From Endomicrobium sp. (GTDB lineage Bacteria; Elusimicrobiota; Endomicrobiia; Endomicrobiales; Endomicrobiaceae), in NCBI GenBank assembly GCA_031273645.1, contig JAISRM010000138.1, positions 1-6,244 of the forward strand: a stretch of 6,244 nt of DNA. Direction: 5' to 3'. Below, piece after piece: positions 4,242 to 6,244 of the stretch. Numbering within the stretch: the first letter of the stretch is position 1; every line of letters starts with the position of its first letter. The notes beneath the pieces were generated by a model. It had not been told where the DNA came from. It ran no database searches and was given only the letters and a program-made list of their open reading frames with translations. Both the position numbers and the translations under genes were made by a program.

Positions 4242-6244
4242 ATAGCAAATTAGCGTTTTCGGCTGTATATTTTATCATATAATCTGATACTGCCGATAAT
4301 GCCAAAACATATTTTATAAGCTTTTTATGACCTTCTTCCTGCGAGGAAATCTCTATTGCGGAACCGTCTTTTTCCCATAAATAATACTTGGACGCCGCTT
4401 CGTCTTGAAACTTGTATATTACGGCGCATTGATTATCGGCCGCCATATCGTTGCTTGTCGTATAAACTCTGTTTTTCTTAGCTTTTTGCGATAAAAGATC
4501 CGTTCCCATCGCCGTATATGAAACGTCTGAAAGCGAAAGATTATACAAAGTGGGCATTATATCAAGATATGAACCGAAAACAGAAACGTCTATATCGCGC
4601 TTTTTTATTTTTTCGGGAATATACAGATAAAAAGGCACTCCGGTCTGCGACAACAGTTCTTCAGACGAATAAGAATACGCGTTTTTAAAATTATGGTCGC
4701 CCGTAACGGCGATAATAGTATTATCGGCATACTTTGAATTTTTAATTTTCGTTATAAAACGGCCTAACATTTCGTTTGCATACTGATAAGTCTTAAATCG
4801 TTTTTGGGCAAGATCGCCGCCTATTATTTTGTTTTGCAGACTTTGCGGAGGATTTAAAGGTTTGGCAATATAATTATCAGGCAGAGAATAAGGCGGATGA
4901 TTTGTGGTGCTTACGGAGTAGATAAATTTTCGTTTTTCATTTGACTCCATAGTTTTAAAAATATAATCAAAAAGAAATTCATCGTATATTCCCCATTCGT
5001 TTCCGGAATATCCCATATTCATTCCTTTTTCTCCGTAAACTTTGTCAAAACCAAGATTTGACATATAATTTCCTATATTGCGCCACGCCGTATTTCCGCC
5101 GTATATAAAAACCGTTTCATAGCCTTTGGCTTTATAGGGAACAGGACCTGAATGCTTATACTTATTATATGCATATTTTGACTGCGAAAGTTTTAAACCG
5201 CTTGGCTTTCTTGCAACGTTTGATATTACGGATTCTATGCTGCCGTCGGTGGAATGGTAAGCCGGAACAAAGTTGTAAAAAACAGTATCGCTGTCAAAAT
5301 GCTTTTGCAATTCTCCTAAAACGTCAAAATCAGAAGAGTTATATTTAATGAGATCGCTTCCTAAACTTTCCATTACTATGAGAATAACATTTGGCTTTAG
5401 AGCTTCAATTTCAGCGTCGAGCGCAATATTTACAGTAAGAGAATCTTGAGGATCGTCAGAGGGTATATTATTTATGTCTTCGTCTAAATAATCCGCAAAA
5501 GCCCGCCTTATGTCGTCTTTATATCCTGCGGCTTCTATATAATCCGTTTTTTCCTCGCTGCCATGCTCTTTAACGGCGGCAAGAAAAGTAAAGAAACAAT
5601 TTATCGCTGTCTTGTTTATAAAAGCGTTTGAAGAAACCGAAGCGTTAACGCCTATAGGATATGTTCCAAGCGAACCTCTTGCCGTAACGGCGTTTGCAAA
5701 TATTAAAACGCAAACTATAAAAATTCTTGCAAAAATGTTTTTAGGTTTTAACGCCGCAGAAGCGGGAACTTTTAACACTGACTTTGAAATAAAATAAACG
5801 GCCGCAAAAATAAGCGCAAAGCCGGCGGCGATAGCAAATATGTTGTAGTTTTTATATATCGTAGTAAGTATAGCTTTCGTGTCGTCTTCAATAATGCCGT
5901 AAACCATAATGTTAAAATGATTTTGGAAATAAGAATAAAAACCGAAATCAACGCATAAAAGAACAAGCAAAGTTCCAAAAGCAGCCGTATAATAAACCGC
6001 CGCGCATGAAAATAATTTCTTTAAATAAGATAAATTCCCGATAATTAAAATTACAGCAAAAACCAAAGTTACCGGCGCGCTTACAATAGCGGCAATTACC
6101 GCGTCAAAACGCGTTCCCATGTAAAAAGCTCTTACAATATCGGCTCCAAGCCCGGTAAAGTCAGTCCCATGCCCGTAATAAAAAAAGAAAATAAGACGAA
6201 ACAGCGACATCGCAAAAATAAAGATGACGTTTAACAATAAAAAT
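4240..6244 (-). CDS. LtaS-like membrane phosphoglycerol transferase / sulfatase-family protein, 5' end uncertain
   Basis: Probable inner-membrane enzyme of the LTA synthase/MdoB branch of the sulfatase superfamily, which moves phosphoglycerol or a similar phospho-alcohol onto an envelope glycan or lipid outside the cytoplasmic membrane. Counting from a TTG at 6235-6237 (665 residues), hydrophobic segments lie near 1-20, 46-68, 76-98, 131-150 and 168-185, matching the five-helix LtaS plan. The sulfatase domain begins about residue 281 and shows NVILIVMESLGSD (283-295, metal ligand Glu290), HSTDGSIES (328-336, with the presumed catalytic Thr330), GGNTAWRN (380-387), TTNHPPY (444-450) and VTGDHN (511-516, with metal-binding Asp514 and His515). 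Family function is firm; donor and acceptor are unknown. The frame stays open to 6244 and no SD is visible for the TTG, so the real start probably lies outside the window with a few to some twenty residues missing. An internal ATG at 6208-6210 would cut into helix 1. The gene ends at TAA (4240-4242), 266 bases before the epimerase gene. Confidence 0.88.
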   Translation of the reverse strand, partial: FLLLNVIFIFAMSLFRLIFFFYYGHGTDFTGLGADIVRAFYMGTRFDAVIAAIVSAPVTLVFAVILIIGNLSYLKKLFSCAAVYYTAAFGTLLVLLCVDFGFYSYFQNHFNIMVYGIIEDDTKAILTTIYKNYNIFAIAAGFALIFAAVYFISKSVLKVPASAALKPKNIFARIFIVCVLIFANAVTARGSLGTYPIGVNASVSSNAFINKTAINCFFTFLAAVKEHGSEEKTDYIEAAGYKDDIRRAFADYLDEDINNIPSDDPQDSLTVNIALDAEIEALKPNVILIVMESLGSDLIKYNSSDFDVLGELQKHFDSDTVFYNFVPAYHSTDGSIESVISNVARKPSGLKLSQSKYAYNKYKHSGPVPYKAKGYETVFIYGGNTAWRNIGNYMSNLGFDKVYGEKGMNMGYSGNEWGIYDEFLFDYIFKTMESNEKRKFIYSVSTTNHPPYSLPDNYIAKPLNPPQSLQNKIIGGDLAQKRFKTYQYANEMLGRFITKIKNSKYADNTIIAVTGDHNFKNAYSYSSEELLSQTGVPFYLYIPEKIKKRDIDVSVFGSYLDIMPTLYNLSLSDVSYTAMGTDLLSQKAKKNRVYTTSNDMAADNQCAVIYKFQDEAASKYYLWEKDGSAIEISSQEEGHKKLIKYVLALSAVSDYMIKYTAENANLL

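Noticed and set aside
5772..5978. 68-residue minus-strand ORF in another frame inside the LtaS-like gene
   Set aside because: It lies within the membrane-helix part of the real gene; its hydrophobic look reflects the same AT-rich codons, and there is no independent SD or family signature.

Overview
All five protein genes in this window lie on the minus strand, so the biological order runs from high to low coordinates. The DNA is AT-rich (roughly 40% GC by eye). The genes are closely packed, with good Shine-Dalgarno (SD) sequences wherever the start is inside the window. The proteins look bacterial, but I cannot fix the phylum. A membrane phosphoglycerol-transferase-like enzyme beside nucleotide-sugar genes, in an AT-rich genome that also carries a GC-rich REP-like hairpin, would fit an Elusimicrobia-like or other deep-branching, probably Gram-negative lineage. 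That is a guess.

Layout along the minus strand. (1) 6244-4240: a five-helix membrane protein with an extracytoplasmic sulfatase/LtaS-type domain; its true start is probably just outside the window. (2) 4239-3974: a 266-base intergenic region full of small palindromes, including one GC-rich REP-like hairpin and a cluster of GTCAT/ATGAC repeats. (3) 3973-3041: an NAD-dependent nucleotide-sugar epimerase of the GalE-like SDR family. (4) 3044-2022: a sugar-1-phosphate nucleotidyltransferase with a C-terminal left-handed beta-helix; its ATG overlaps the epimerase stop as ATGA. (5) 2021-1768: a 254-base region with a strong sigma70-type promoter, a predicted structured leader RNA and a ten-codon open reading frame with an ideal SD. 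(6) 1767-598: metK, S-adenosylmethionine synthetase. (7) 557-1: the N-terminal 185 codons of ahcY, S-adenosylhomocysteine hydrolase, cut by the window edge.

The genes form two themes. The upstream half (LtaS-like enzyme, epimerase, nucleotidyltransferase) suggests synthesis of activated sugars and an envelope glycopolymer. The downstream half (metK-ahcY) is the activated methyl cycle: MetK makes SAM, methyltransferases turn it into SAH, and AhcY removes the SAH. The promoter and about 200 bases of leader before metK are the most interesting part. The leader has three small stem-loops, a possible 6-bp loop-loop contact and a mini-ORF ending in proline. I cannot match it to any SAM or SAH riboswitch class I know, so it is a candidate undescribed regulatory leader for SAM metabolism. 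This rests on pattern reading only. I saw no tRNA, rRNA, CRISPR array, transposase or convincing intrinsic terminator.
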